From Apostichopus japonicus (taxonomy: Eukaryota; Echinodermata; Holothuroidea; Aspidochirotida; Stichopodidae), in contig NC_092583.1 in NCBI RefSeq assembly GCF_037975245.1, positions 16,202,264-16,266,263 on the forward strand: a DNA stretch of 64,000 nt, read 5' to 3'. Both the position numbers and the translations under genes were made by a program. Below the pieces are notes generated by a model that was not told where the DNA came from, did not search any database, and saw nothing but the letters and a program-made list of their open reading frames with translations. Positions 24,161-36,554 of the stretch are shown in pieces; the first letter of the stretch is position 1; each line of letters begins with the position of its first letter.

Positions 24161-27100
24161 CTTGTTTTAATGTCTTTTGTAATCTCTTATTGTACCAACC
24201 ACTGGTGATGCCCTTAAGAGTTGAAAAGGTGGGGTGTGGGGGATTCAGCCATGCCCCATCGCCCTCCTCTAGTGATATAATATATCCTCATAAACTGAGG
24301 GTATTTGGTCCCCTGCCTCACTCATTTCACACATTTGAAGTTTAATAAGTAAAGTTGTCGGAAACATAAGGTAAACTTCCAGGAACCTAAAATATTAACA
24401 TAGTTCTTAAAGAAATGTGGATGGGGGATCTTTAGTATCATGTGTGATTATTATCACCATGTCCACAGTAGACCCCCTCCCCCCCCCCCTAGTGGCATAG
24501 CATGGAGCAACAGGGCCTGGTGCAGCAATAGAAAAGGGGAGTCCACATTCACCCAAGCCCAACTATGGTTTGGAGACTTGAGAGAGCAACGATCAAGACA
24601 GCTGTGTAGGACTCTCTCATGCCCAAAGAGTACATAGGCCCCTTTTGGTTTACACACTGCGCATATAAATATCAATGCTAGCCGTTTTGCTGGCCTGCCG
24701 CTGGCTCCAGCAGAAAAGTGGTATTCATTTATCTTTAAATTTGGCACCATCACACCAGGCTGCCCCCCCCCCCTCCTTCCCAGCAGCATAGACCCGGGGA
24801 CTTCGCACCCACCACCAATAGGTAGACCATTTAATAATGGCTTACTCGGCATAACATGAATGTTAGAATGTTCTTGTTTTTTTGCTCCATCACACCAGCC
24901 ATCCACCCCCCCCCCCCCAGCGGCCCAGGACTTCGCTCCAATCACCTAGATCCATTAAAAAATGGTTTACTCCTCATAACGTTAATGTAAGAATGTCCGT
25001 GTTCCGATTAACGCTACGGATGTTGAGAGGTATTTATTTGAAACGTAAAACTTAGCCCTTATTACCACACCTATCACGCAGTTATATTAAGCCACCGTCT
25101 CTATGTAAAGGAAGAGCGACAGTATAGCAGACTAAATATGTCAATGTAAAAAAGAGAAGAGACAAATGTAGCAAATTTCTTCAATCTTTTCAAATTGGTT
25201 TATAATATCCCAGAGAGATTTCATTTACGTCCATTTACTAAATAATTAAGTCGTGACTTCCTTAGTATAGAAAACGTGCTATAACAAGTAACAAAGAACT
25301 GGTAAATTAATGCATACCTCGACATGAAAAGAAACTTTTAAGCTAATTAAAATAACAAAGAGATTATATCCCCCCTGCTGAGAGTAAAACGTGAAGATGC
25401 ATAAACAAATGGCAGGTGTTGCGCTTTTGTTTTGGAGTTCAATTGGACAGGTGTTCTGTTTATCAACGGACTTGCCTTGTACGACCAGTTATTGCACGTT
25501 ATTGGAGAGATGGACATCTATATAATACTAAAAGGCCAAAAATAAAAAAAGCCACGGACAATATTAGCCTTGTGACCTAAGCTTAGAGTGAAATAACACG
25601 GACATATGATAAACTAAAAGACTTGGGAAGTTGGTTTCCGAAACGAGTTGAATAATTCTTTACGGAGTTTGTGAGCTAGCAAGCGACAAAAGGTCGTTAC
25701 ATTGAAGTGTGGGAGATGTTTCGTATTGGGACACTGCACATGGAGAAGAAAATGACTAACGTTATAATGTGAGTCCTTTTACTACTATAACTGTTTACTA
25801 TTATAATATTAAACATGTCACACGCCCCGACAGATTCACTCCAGTGCAATGTAACGTGCGAAGGTTACAAAGACTTCGGGAGTCGTAAACTTTTAATCTA
25901 CAAACTGCAAATATGCAATTAAGGTGATAATAAAGGATAACTTTCCTAGGAACTTCATCTGTCATAATTCCTTCCACTAATAGGCCTATGCAATGAATGC
26001 AAAGGGATACTTAGTAACGTATAACTGAGAAATTTCACTCGAGTTTCATCTATAGAGTCAAGGGCGCCGACTTTTTCTTTGGGGTGGGGGGGGTGAACAC
26101 CACTCAGGATCATCCATGAGGACTTGGCCACGACCCCCACCGCCCTCATAGTGGGTCACGCCCCATGGTTTGAAATTATACCATGTAAGTAAAACTCCAT
26201 AATAGCTATAAATGAAACAAGCAGGATAGAAAGTGGTTTGGCTTGGGAAACAAGTTTTGATTTCGGGTTTCTCATATCGTATTCCAGCATACCAGAATAC
26301 AAAATATACATTCAAAAATCCAAAATAGTTGACACGATATAAGTCTAACATAAAATATAAAAAAAATCGGAACGGTGTGGTACGTCAGCGTTAAGTTGTA
26401 GTACAGTTGTGGAATAACGTTATAACCAGGTTGCATCCCTTATAACATTATTGAAGCGCATTGATAAATGAAGTTGTACGAAAGGGACATTTGAAGGAAT
26501 GGGGAGATAAAATGATACCTACAATTGCACTCTCCGCTGTTATCTCAGGCTTCATTTAAACATATATGATGCATGAAACATCTTTTTGACAAAAAGACAC
26601 ATCTACTGAAGCATGCTCTTTCAAGAACTGATTGTTAACCTCTTTTAACTAACAGAGTTCGTACCCATGAGGATTTCCCGGTTCAAATCCCTTCCATCTG
26701 CAGTGCGCAGAAACGCGTGGGGTTGTTCACGCAATTTTAGTTGTATTTCTTAGAAGACTTCATAAATGATCGTTGTGCACTGGGAACTTAAAAATGAAAT
26801 TAACAGGTAGTTTATTCAAGTGTTTGATGGACAACAAAGGGTAACAGCTTATCTCCATGGTAGGCTGCAAGGTCTAGGTTACCCCACCTTTTAACAGTAT
26901 AGGAACTTACAGTTGTGTGTATGGTTTGCAAGTATTTGTTCACTATGTCATCTATTGTATATCTCTGTTGATACAAATTGCAAGATATTGCATTTTAAAC
27001 AAAATAGCTGGGAGAGACGAACAAACTCCTGCTCAGACGACCCAATTCAATATGCATAGTAACTAATTGCCACAGATACTGTAAACGTATAAATTGGTAT

Positions 27101-27297
27101 CGCCATCCATCGCCTTGGAGAGACTGAAATGAAATAGAAATATTGGTAGGCCTATAATACACTCGAAGTGAAGATTAACTGGCCCAGTAACTGCCCAAAG
27201 CCGGTGTTCTACTCGCAAAACCGACACATCGCTCCTACCATACATGTATTTTGTTATTTTGCTAATTTTTATTCGTTTGTATCCTCTTCAATCTCTC
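24161..27297. other. Intergenic region, no gene seen
   Basis: It contains poly-C/G tracts (24478, 24762, 24908, 26085), a degenerate two-copy repeat (24745-25005) and an isolated box-B-like GGTTCAAATCC at 26680-26690. The 163-codon minus-strand ORF at 24454-24945 is driven by poly-C tracts and repeat DNA and is not called. Confidence 0.5.
24745..25005. repeat. Degenerate tandem duplication, about 130 bp per unit
   Basis: Both units begin CCATCACACCAG, pass through a poly-C run and a GGACTTCGC motif, and end with closely similar stretches (AATGGCTTACTCGGCATAAC versus AATGGTTTACTCCTCATAAC). Confidence 0.65.
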
Positions 27298-28217
27298 ACG
27301 TCTATGGTAGGCCATACGGGAAATAATTGCTGATTAAATGTCCGCACGAATTAAAATTCTTACCGGTATTAATCCTTACTTAATACCGGCATTAATTGTC
27401 AGCCAATCACCATGCATCTTCATATGCCGGTTTTAAATAGAATTAATACCGGCATTAATTAGAATTAATGCCGGCATTAATTAGAATTAATACCGGCATT
27501 AAATAGTATGAAAACTGGCATTAAATAGAATTAATACCGGCATAAAAAGACCATCTTTGTTTAGTTGGCACTGCAACTTTAGTTGCGCTTTCAAGTTGGT
27601 ATGATATGCAATATTATTTACAAGCTTCCTTACATGTTTCCAGCTCTTGCGCAGGCGCGAAACTTGCCCCGTTAGTTCATCCATCTTCATTCAGGAGTCT
27701 TCCAAATTTTTCAAAGCGTAATGCTTTTCGAAGATTAACAAAACGGTTCAAAGCATTGTGAACTGGTAAAACATCGGATTGGGAGTCAACATTTGTCAAT
27801 AACGTAATACCTAAGTATTTTTCGCTCTTGACAAAAATCTTGCAGAAATGTGTTTGGCTGTCATGCGAGCCATTGCGTTGTACTTTGCTTTCTTCAGCAG
27901 AAATAACTGCGCTGCTTTTACGCTGCGGAAAGAGGGATTAACACTAGCTCAGAGTATAATTTTCAAAATTAGCTAATCTGATTAGCCTATGTAATGCTGG
28001 TATAAATTCGATTTAATACCGGTATTAATTCTATTTAATGCCGGTATTGATTCTTTTTAATGCCGCGGTATTGATTCTATTTAATACCAGCATATGAAGC
28101 TGCATGGTGATTGGCTGAGAATTAATGCCGGTATTAACTAGAATTAATACCGCTAATAATTTAATTCGTGCGGACAATAAATCAGCAATTACTTCCCGTA
28201 TGGCCTACCATAAACGT
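27298..28217. mobile_element. 920-bp foldback element with long, internally repetitive inverted termini
   Basis: The left end reads ACGTCTATGGTAGGCCATAC and the right end, reverse-complemented, ACGTTTATGGTAGGCCATAC. The arms stay complementary for roughly 200 bp and contain arrays of AATTAATACCGGCATT-type units. The middle is unique and does not encode a transposase. I see no clear target-site duplication. Confidence 0.8.
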
Positions 28218-29718
28218 CAAAGTATTTTAAGTGTTTCTATTCACAAGCACGGTAAGACATCTCTCCTCCATATATTGCTTGCCTTTATTTTCTCATCCCT
28301 GCCCACTGATGATGTGATATTGTACCTCACTGACAATTTGTGCAACAATGTTACTTAATTGCAGCCCTGCACCTCGACCACTTGAGGTACGGTAATGAAC
28401 TGAAATTTGATAGGTTATCATTTATTAGTGGGGGGGGGGGTGCGGGTAGGGATGGGAGAGCGCGGGTAGGGATGGGAGGAACACACGGTAGTATATAATT
28501 ACAATGGATGGACGTAACATTCGGGGTCGGGGTCAAAGTAAAATGTGTGAGTGAGTATTAACCCGTGTGTGGATACGCATGAGTGTATAACGAATAAACC
28601 AACTTTAAAACCATAAAGCGGATGGATTTCAAACTTGGTGGGCGTATGCTTGGGTATATACTGCCTCAGTAACTTATGAGATGATAAACCCAAAGGTCAA
28701 AAGTCAAACAACCAAAACAGCATTTTGAAAATGGCATTAAAACCGTTCAGAGAATAGTTACACAATTTATATCACCATTGGTAATAAAAACATGTAATTT
28801 CCTTTACTTTCGTAGACTCAACTATCACAGTGAAATATATATATGGCGATGCTATACCAGTACAATCCCCTTCATGAATGCTTCTAAAAGGTAAGTAAGC
28901 CACTATTATTTACCTTGTTTGTTCTTCCTATAGCCGTAACATTCTTTGCAATTTATCCATTATGTTTCCATTTACAATTGGTACGGGGAACATGGATATA
29001 AACACCTCACTACTACCGTTGCTATTTAACAGCTAAAGGATTATATTAAAGTTAGTATTAAATATGTAAAAAGCTCAAAAAGTTAAGCAAAATGCAAAAT
29101 AATCAGCGCAACTGATAGTTACATTATACTTTTACATTATATTCATCATTAAATTACGGTATGTTAAATACCTGCCTGTCATACTCAGTTACATATAGGC
29201 TAGATATCAAGACTTATCAAAACGGACTTTCGTTTGGGTATACGTTAATCGTTGTCATGTGAATCACGACAAAGAGAATGAGATATGTAATTTTCCGCCA
29301 AGTTTGAAATATCTGGAAGCTCTCCTTTTGAACAACAAACTACTAAACTATTAATATGACGCGTATTTAAAGATTTATATGGACACAATTAATGGTACAA
29401 TAAACATCTTTACCTTTAACCAGTGAACTTAAAGCAATGAGAATGAAATTCCCAAGTAAGTGTTGCGTGTAATATCAACACTATATCGCTTTAAAAAAAT
29501 GTTTATTTGTGAATATATAACATTTGACGTCATACGAAAACTGAATGTTCGCGCTCTGTTCTTTTCGGTTCCCGAAAGGGAAAACTATGGAGTAACTCTG
29601 ACCGACCCTGCAAAATATTGAAGGGGACTCGCGGGTTGCTCACACATTCCGAGTCCCAGCATGCTAAGTTCTTCAATGCCGCCCTCGTTCCTTTCGAGAA
29701 ATATTTCGTACGGTAATT
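28218..29718. other. Intergenic region, no gene seen
   Basis: It holds a poly-G run near 28430 with two GCGGGTAGGGATGGGAG copies. Otherwise it is featureless AT-rich DNA. A more GC-rich patch at 29540-29710 flanks the next repeat and is not identified. Confidence 0.4.
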
Positions 29719-30065
29719 TTGACTTAGTTGGCATGAGTTGAAAGATGGAATGTTCCATTCAACTCGGCTGCGCCTCGTTGAACAAATTAGATCTTTCAAC
29801 GAATGAAATATTTGCACTATTGCACGAATGGAAACCATTTATTATTTGTTTTATACAACATATTATATTAAGATGGGTAAAATGCACTCATGCAACAGAT
29901 TGTTTTGAACAGACAGGTTTCTCTGCTCTCTTACCATTGAAAAAAAGTGCTACCAAAAAAGTATAACCCATGGTTCTATTTCATAGAGTGGAATAGAGCG
30001 GATTTTGCATGCAATCAACGAGCAATTGACCAATCAAATGACCAGGTGTTGTATAATATTGTATG
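29719..30065 (-). mobile_element. Palindromic foldback repeat family, copy 1
   Basis: It is highly similar, in opposite orientation, to 36160-36554. It shares the loop TCGGCTGCGCCTC flanked by complementary arms, then the CATTTGATTGGTC end. One hairpin arm is truncated at the 29719 side. Short ORFs in it are shared only because the DNA is. Confidence 0.8.
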
Positions 30066-30365
30066 ATAGCATCGGGCAACAGAAAAGTGAATGATGTGCG
30101 TCATGACGTCAATTTAAATGAAATGATTTCGTGAAATTTATTATATTTAACTCACTTATTCACAGAGGCAAATCATATTTCTATAAAGAAATGCTGCATT
30201 ATGACAAAATTCTTCATACAGAGAACCTTGATAGCCAAGCAACATTCCAAATGTATCAATGATAAATAAATAAGAAGATTAATATGGTAAAGTACAGTTT
30301 TTTTTCTGTTAAATTCTTATGACATCACAGATTACCTATTGTGATCCACTTGGGAAGACTGCAAA

Positions 30366-30389
30366 CATATATATATATATATATATATG
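30366..30389. repeat. (AT)n microsatellite
   Basis: Pure AT dinucleotide run of about 24 bases. Confidence 0.9.
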
Positions 30390-30929
30390 CCACTCAATCC
30401 ACTATATCTTGAGCTAGTGACAAGATATTGAGATCAGCTTTTCCACTGGCATTTTGGAGCTTTTTGTTACTTTTTAATGGCACCGGAATATCGATTTGAA
30501 CATCCCAAATCAGCAGGTAGTAACTGTTCTTATCCGTTTGTAAGTTGAACCTATCATACAACAAGTTACCGGTAAAATTCTGTAAGGATTTAAAAACTGC
30601 AAAAAGCATTTAAAATGGCTCTATCGACCGTTTTATCAACATACCGTCCGTTTCACTGTCTTGAGTTGTTTCTCACAAACATTGGAAAGTGTTAATGTTT
30701 TCGCTCATCAATGTTTTCTCACAAAACGTAATATTTTATTTAAAGAGCGGTACGATTTTTGTAAAGGTCACTTCGCTGATCTTGCTTTCATAAATGTCAT
30801 CGTTAAAAGTAAAGGAGCTGCTGATATGATATTCTCTGCAAAGTCTCTTTAAGCGAGTTTTGTCTGTCCCATGCATATGTATGTATATATGAATATGTAT
30901 ATGTCGTATACCCTCCACCGACACTCCCC

Positions 30930-31465
30930 AACCCAAGTGGAATATTAAATGTGGTAAACCCCGGTGTAAGGTCTGTCATCACATGATCACGGACCCTGAC
31001 ATTCAGCTCTCCCCTTCAGGGGTGTGTTTACATCCAGGTCACTACAATTGTGACACTCCCTTTGTGATATATCTTATCACTTGTGTTCTCTGTCCTGATA
31101 TACAATACATTGGCCAAACCTCCACTCCCTTTCGTTTACGACTTGATAATCACAAAAGCACAATCAGACTTAACAAAACCAGTTTTCCAGTGGCTGAACA
31201 TTTTAATCTTCCACAACACAATATCAAACTGTCTTAAGTTTGCCATAATCCTGGGTAATTTGTCTGACCATAATAAAAGAAACTTGAAGCAAGTCGAATT
31301 GATCCTTAATGTACGTTCACACTGTCATAGTCTCAATAGGGATATGGCTTTTCTTTCCGGGTTCAAGAACTTTGAGCAGTCTGAGGCTTACGGTAGACTA
31401 ACGTGATTTCAATCACTCTTTTTACACCTGACGAAGGACCAGGGTGTCCGAAAATTTGTGTAGCA
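30930..31465 (+). mobile_element. Penelope-like retroelement remnant: 3' end with GIY-YIG endonuclease
   Basis: From 30947 the frame reads KCGKPRCKVCHHM, the Cys/His motif typical of Penelope-like elements before the endonuclease. Then come FVIYLITCVLCPDIQYIGQT and STPFRLRLDNHKSTI, i.e. VIYLITC plus YIGQT, the GIY-YIG core. A frameshift near 31237 moves the rest (ILGNLSDHNKRNLKQVELIL) into another frame. The tail CTGACGAAGG at 31430 also suits the class. The reverse transcriptase is missing, so it is dead and 5'-truncated. Confidence 0.8.
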
Positions 31466-34400
31466 TGTAGTTATATCTATTATATTCTAAATATTATGTT
31501 GGATTTAAAGGCATCACATGTTGTCCTTATCTTTTCATATCGGTACATGGAGTTTGCAAAGTGTGTTTACAGAGTGTGTCATATATTGTCTTCATATAGC
31601 TTGCAGCATCAGTCTCTAATGATAAATCTCTCAAGGTTGAATAAATCATTATCAATTGAAGGGTGTTTTTATTTCAGTATTTTAGGGTCGATAAGGTTTC
31701 ATCAGACATCCCCGTATGTTCTTATTTATTTCAACTTCAAATCAATACAGCAATTTTTTGTATGAATTGCAGATATTTCATAATCTTTCTGTGCAATAAT
31801 GATTATAAAAGTTTTGTTTTTCATACTAATAAAAAAAAAATTCAAAGTAAAAACGTGATATATGTAAACCTTGAAGTGAACCGTATATTAATCAATATTA
31901 TATTATAATAACTTACAGCATGCGATTATTGCGTGCCGTGTGCAAACAATAACCACTTTGAAATCAGCTAACTGAGAGAGAAACTTATCGATTATATAGT
32001 GTGCGGTTGTTGCGTGCCGTGCGCAAACAATAGCGCGTACTTTTCTTTTAAGCAGATCTTCATAGACCAAATTGTATAATCAACAGCTAAGCTTTGGTTG
32101 AATTGCGTAGGAAGTTGCGTGGTTGAAATCTGACGGTATTAGAATTATGTGGTTGGAAGTTGAGGGTACATACTTGAACGAAAGTATTTTCGAAAGTAGT
32201 TCACTCTTATGCGGTCGACGTTAATTCGGGCGGATACTTCATACTTTTAGCGGTTGCAAAACAGTCGTTGACAAAGAGAGACCACAGTGGATTACGACAA
32301 TGTTTGCAGTGGTACAAAAATGCGCCTTGTAGCCGGTCGTTAAAGCTGGTGGAATTTAAATTTATAGCTACGAAGAAGATAGAGCCAAATATCACGGTAA
32401 GTTATTCGTTTTTTTTTCACTTCTTCTTTTATTTTTGTACTTATCTTGCTCAGTTTAGTTATACTTAGTGCTAGGATTATTTTTAGGCTAGGTATAAAAC
32501 TGTTTATAGGAAAGACTATTAATATATTATTTACTAATACAAAGTTTAGGAAACCATTTAATTTAAGATTAAAAAGCGAAACGTTGGCTGGTTGCGAACC
32601 GTTTATGTCGGTTTCAAAATTGCCGCACTACCACGGTGATTATACTTCGTTAGGCGAAACTTGTGTACAGATAAAGTTACGTTTTAATGCTTTACATCCT
32701 ACACTGATTCTGTTATAGGAGGCTGGATAGTTATTGATGTCGTTTTGGAAATCAAAATTGCAAGAAAGAACAATTTTCAATTTTGTAACTAACTAGCGAG
32801 GTCTACTTTATTAAAAATTAAGATATACGTTGTCCGTTTTCAACTTCAGATTTACGAAATGTCACATTTTCTTTAATGCTGTAAACAATGAAGACAAGAT
32901 AGTAATATATGTATTCAAAGAGGTAAATTACACAACTTGCTTTTTAAAGTTTTCTTTATTTTTTAAGTTTTTCTTGCACCTGGCTCCTTAGTAAAATATT
33001 TGCCACTTCTAATTTCATTTTCCTGTTTTCGGTTCCACCCCTTTAATGTATCCGTGCATGTGCTCTTGGGAATTGAAAAACAAACACATAACCAAAGCAG
33101 TATAATGCGTGCTTGAATACGATATGGAGTGTTACATAATTCCACTCTTGCGAATTATTTATGAAGATTAAATTGTTCATCAAATATTTCAAGTTGTAGA
33201 GCAAACGTTCCCGCTGCCATGGTTACATACATATTACTGTACATCACCATCATGTATAATTTAACTATACTTTGTAATGTGTTTGAGTAATTTTTAGTGA
33301 ATTGAATTGTTATAGCAAAATGTACTCCAGGCTTTTAGTCATCGTTAAGAGGTATAGTCAAGAGGAACAGTTATCTTTTGCCTGAAAAGTAACACTTTCT
33401 AGGCATCCTGCTGAAATTTACATCCAATAATTCCTACAAGGCGTTCTCGAGACATCGATTCTTCAAATTGTCACAGTTTGAACTTGAAGCAAACAGGTGC
33501 AAACTGTAGGCAGGATTTTATTCTTGATATAACATAGAGTAGTTTAAAAAAAAAAAAGTTGAGCTCTAGTCATATTTATTTTTATATCGATATTTAGCTT
33601 TGAAAAATTCTAAATCTCTGGATAGTTCATTTAAAGCTAAGTTGTTGATGACGTCATCTCCTCAGGGCATAGAATTGCAATATGGTAATGTTGATACAAT
33701 GTTTGAAAAATCTAATAATACAATTGAAACAGTTTTTATCGTCAAGTGAAAAACAGAGCACCCTTGGACGGCATTCAATACTATATGCAAACATTTGGCA
33801 GGTTTGTAATTCATTGTAACCATGACGTCATCGGAGAACTACTTTATACCCAATTTAAAGGTTCATTTCTCAAAGACTGAAATAAGTATAGAATGCAACC
33901 TATAATGAATAAAAAAATGTTTGTTTTTACCGGATCTACAACATATAAAAATTAATTTATTGTCTAGAATTGCCTACACTGTAATTAATTGTTGAACCAA
34001 ACCTCCCTCATTTTTTTATTATCCGATTTCGGAAAGGATTTCTAATACGCGTGCGTTACATGTAATTATCATATGACACAGTTATCATTCAAAGCAAACG
34101 CCTTAAATCCAGTTTGTATTGAAAAGAACCTCGTATTCATATAAGTAAACATTCACCGAACTGTAAAAAAAGTAGCTTAGAAACACTCAAAAGCCTGGTT
34201 GTTATGTAAGATGGTATATATTGTACAGCACCAGATGTAAAATTAAAACTATAAGAAAAAGTTTTATACGAAATACGCAGATCAAATACAATGAAACAGC
34301 CATTAAGAGCAATAATGGAATCAGCTTTGTTTGATAAATGTCAACATTTTAACTGATATTCTGCTTTCCATTGTAAATGTTACAAACTAACATAGTGTTT

Positions 34401-34756
34401 CCAATCATTTTATGTTGTTGTTGAATTGTATAGCGTTTTCAACAGAATGAACTTTTATCGTCGACGACATATAGTAAATCACTCCTGTTTTAAAGTTGGT
34501 ACAAGTCGTCGAGGGGGGAAGGGGGTGGAGGGGAGAGTTGGTTAATTGTGGGGATTTTTAAAATTCACACGTAGATGAAAGACAACAAGAAAACTGGCTG
34601 GAAAATTATCAAAATTATTTGAAAGAGTATAGAATAATAATTGAAGGTCATTGGAAGAGCTCGATCTGTCATTTTAATAAAGCAAACGAGTTTATTCTTG
34701 AGGACACCAGCTGAAATCTCATTCAGGCTCGCAAATAATTTATTGTCTCATAATTT
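31466..34756. other. Intergenic region with one weak coding-like patch
   Basis: It contains an 81-bp-spaced direct repeat (31921 and 32002) and a coding-like stretch at 32178-32399. Otherwise it is AT-rich with no supported gene. Confidence 0.45.
32178..32399 (+). other. Possible exon or relic resembling the C-terminal part of a SET domain
   Basis: The frame is open from just after a TGA (32175-32177) and ends in KLVEFKFIATKKIEPNIT before a good donor-like GTAAGT at 32400. The K-L-V-x-F-x-F-I-A-T-K-K-I-E-P pattern recalls the strand and turn of SET methyltransferases before their YDYG motif, which is not seen. It could be chance or a transposon-borne fragment. Confidence 0.2.
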
Positions 34757-35229
34757 CAGGCATGAGACTCTTCCGCGGAAACGCGGATTTCCGATTTTTT
34801 TTTTTTCATTTTCGCGTTTTTTCTCGTAATTCGCGTTTTTTATTATTTTTTATTTATTTTTTTATTTAATTTTTTATTTATTTATTTATTTATTTATTTA
34901 TTTTTTTGCCGAACATGCTGGACTGTGAAGTGAAGGAACACCGAGTTTGACCAGTGGTGGAATCAAGTAGCACAAAGCAAGCAAAAAAGCCTTTTTTTTG
35001 GTTCAAAAAAGCTAATGGATAAATTATACAAGCAGAAATTCCACACTTTTTTGGCGAGTTACGTGATGTGATAGGTTCCATCTAGAGTCCACCATTTTGC
35101 ATCTAAGCCCTCCTTACCTGACAAAAAATTTCTAAAGGGGAGGGGGACACCCCCTCCCCTTAAACCCCTCCCCCAGGACGGCGATCGATAAATTTCAGAT
35201 TTTTTTCCCCCGGCTCAGTCTCATCCCTG
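34757..35229. mobile_element. 473-bp MITE with inverted ends and 6-bp target duplication
   Basis: It is bounded by CAGGCATGAGACT on the left and, reverse-complemented, CAGGGATGAGACT on the right. TAATTT lies directly outside both ends (34751-34756 and 35230-35235), a target-site duplication. It contains a (TTTA)n block and a perfect 12-bp palindrome AAGGGGAGGGGG/ACA/CCCCCTCCCCTT (35135-35161). It is non-coding. CAGGG-type ends suggest a hAT-like parent, although hAT usually makes 8-bp duplications. Confidence 0.82.
34845..34905. repeat. (TTTA)n microsatellite within the MITE
   Basis: TTTATTTATTTATTT runs with a few extra T bases. Confidence 0.85.
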
Positions 35230-36159
35230 TAATTTAGAATTCCATAGATGACGTCTGCTAATTTGATGTGTTTTTTTTACCCCATGTAAAAGAATTATAT
35301 GGTAAAGCAAGTCAAGTTAAAAATCTTTCCCATTGCTAGCCGAATCACGCATAGAATTGCCACGAAATCGTGCTCTCTTTCCTATAACAGCAATCGAGTA
35401 AATTGGAGTTTGTTTTGTACTTTTCATAAGTCATATATCTTTAAATTGGCTCTAGTAGACACTTTTAAATAAATTACTTACAACAATTACCTTTCAGATT
35501 AGTTTACGCACGCAACCTTTATTGGTATTTTAAGTCGAAATAGACAAGGTCGATATAGCTATATCATCTTACAAAAGTAGGCTAAATAACTTTCAAAGAA
35601 ATCATGTTTCATTATAATTAAACGGAGGCGTATTTAATTTTGTTCGATTGGGTAGACAGGCAGGCTCTTACAAGATCATAAAACAAGCGGGGCAGTTCAT
35701 TCTTATAAAATATAATTATACATGGCCGCTATGTTGGCATCACTCCAAAAGCAAGTCCTCAAACACGGTCCTTTTAAAGTCATATCATATTTAGCAGTTT
35801 ATGTGGAGTTGGCGACATTGACTTCATTACCTTTGAGTTTGGCATTTAACCTGCTATAGGCATTGAAAGTTATTATTATGTACTGCACGCGGTTTACATC
35901 GCTAGGCTATAGGCTAGGCTCACGCTGTAGATTGTGACATCATGCATGGGTTTCCGGGGTTACAGGGCCCGGGTTGTACACTCTGTCGTTTGTTTGTTGT
36001 GGTTGGTGCACAAAAGCTATAAGTTTTATTTGGGTGTGGGGGAGGGGGGGAGGTGGATATAGACGTCGGTTAGTTTGTTCAAAAAGAAAGGACGAAAAAC
36101 AAGAGAGAGAGAGGGGAAAAAAGTTCGAACGATAGAAAACAGTTAAAAATTATCAAGTA

Positions 36160-36554
36160 TTATATAACACCTAATTATATTCCGGCCATTTGATTGGTCA
36201 ATTGCTCGTCGATTGCATGCAAAATCCGCTCTATTGCACTCTATTAAATAGAACCATGGGTTATACTTTTTTGATAGCACTTTTTTCAATGGTAAGAGAG
36301 CAGAGAAACCTGTCTGTTCAAAACAATCTGTTGCATGAGTGCATTTTACATCCAATTATATCCAAATTTGAAGGTGCTGTATAAAACAAATAATGAATGG
36401 TTTCCATTCGTGCAATAGTGCAAATATTTCATTCGTTGAAAGATGTACTTTGTTCCATTCAACTCGGCTGCGCCTCGTTGAATGGAACATTCCATCTTTC
36501 AACTCATGCAATATTTGCACTATTGCACTCATAACCATTCATTATTTGTATACT
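36160..36554 (+). mobile_element. Palindromic foldback repeat family, copy 2 (intact hairpin)
   Basis: It carries the same sequence as 29719-30065 in reverse. Here both hairpin arms survive: about 36385-36463 pairs with 36477-36550 around the loop TCGGCTGCGCCTC (36464-36476). The innermost GTTCCATTCAAC pairs perfectly. The CCATTTGATTGGTCAATTGC end lies at the low-coordinate side. Confidence 0.83.

Noticed and set aside
24454-24945. 163-codon minus-strand ORF
   Set aside because: It runs through three poly-C tracts (poly-Gly) and a degenerate tandem duplication. No domain is recognised.
27306-28212. CRISPR-like array of ACCGGCATTAAT units
   Set aside because: The units are degenerate, lack unique spacers of constant length and are arranged as inverted arms of a transposable element in a eukaryotic genome.
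29530-29838. 102-codon minus-strand ORF
   Set aside because: Half of it overlaps the palindromic foldback repeat, and the same peptide appears from the other copy at 36356-36538 because the DNA is repeated.
30394-30609. 71-codon minus-strand ORF with fairly protein-like composition
   Set aside because: No recognisable domain, no supporting splice context, and it is flanked by transposon relics.
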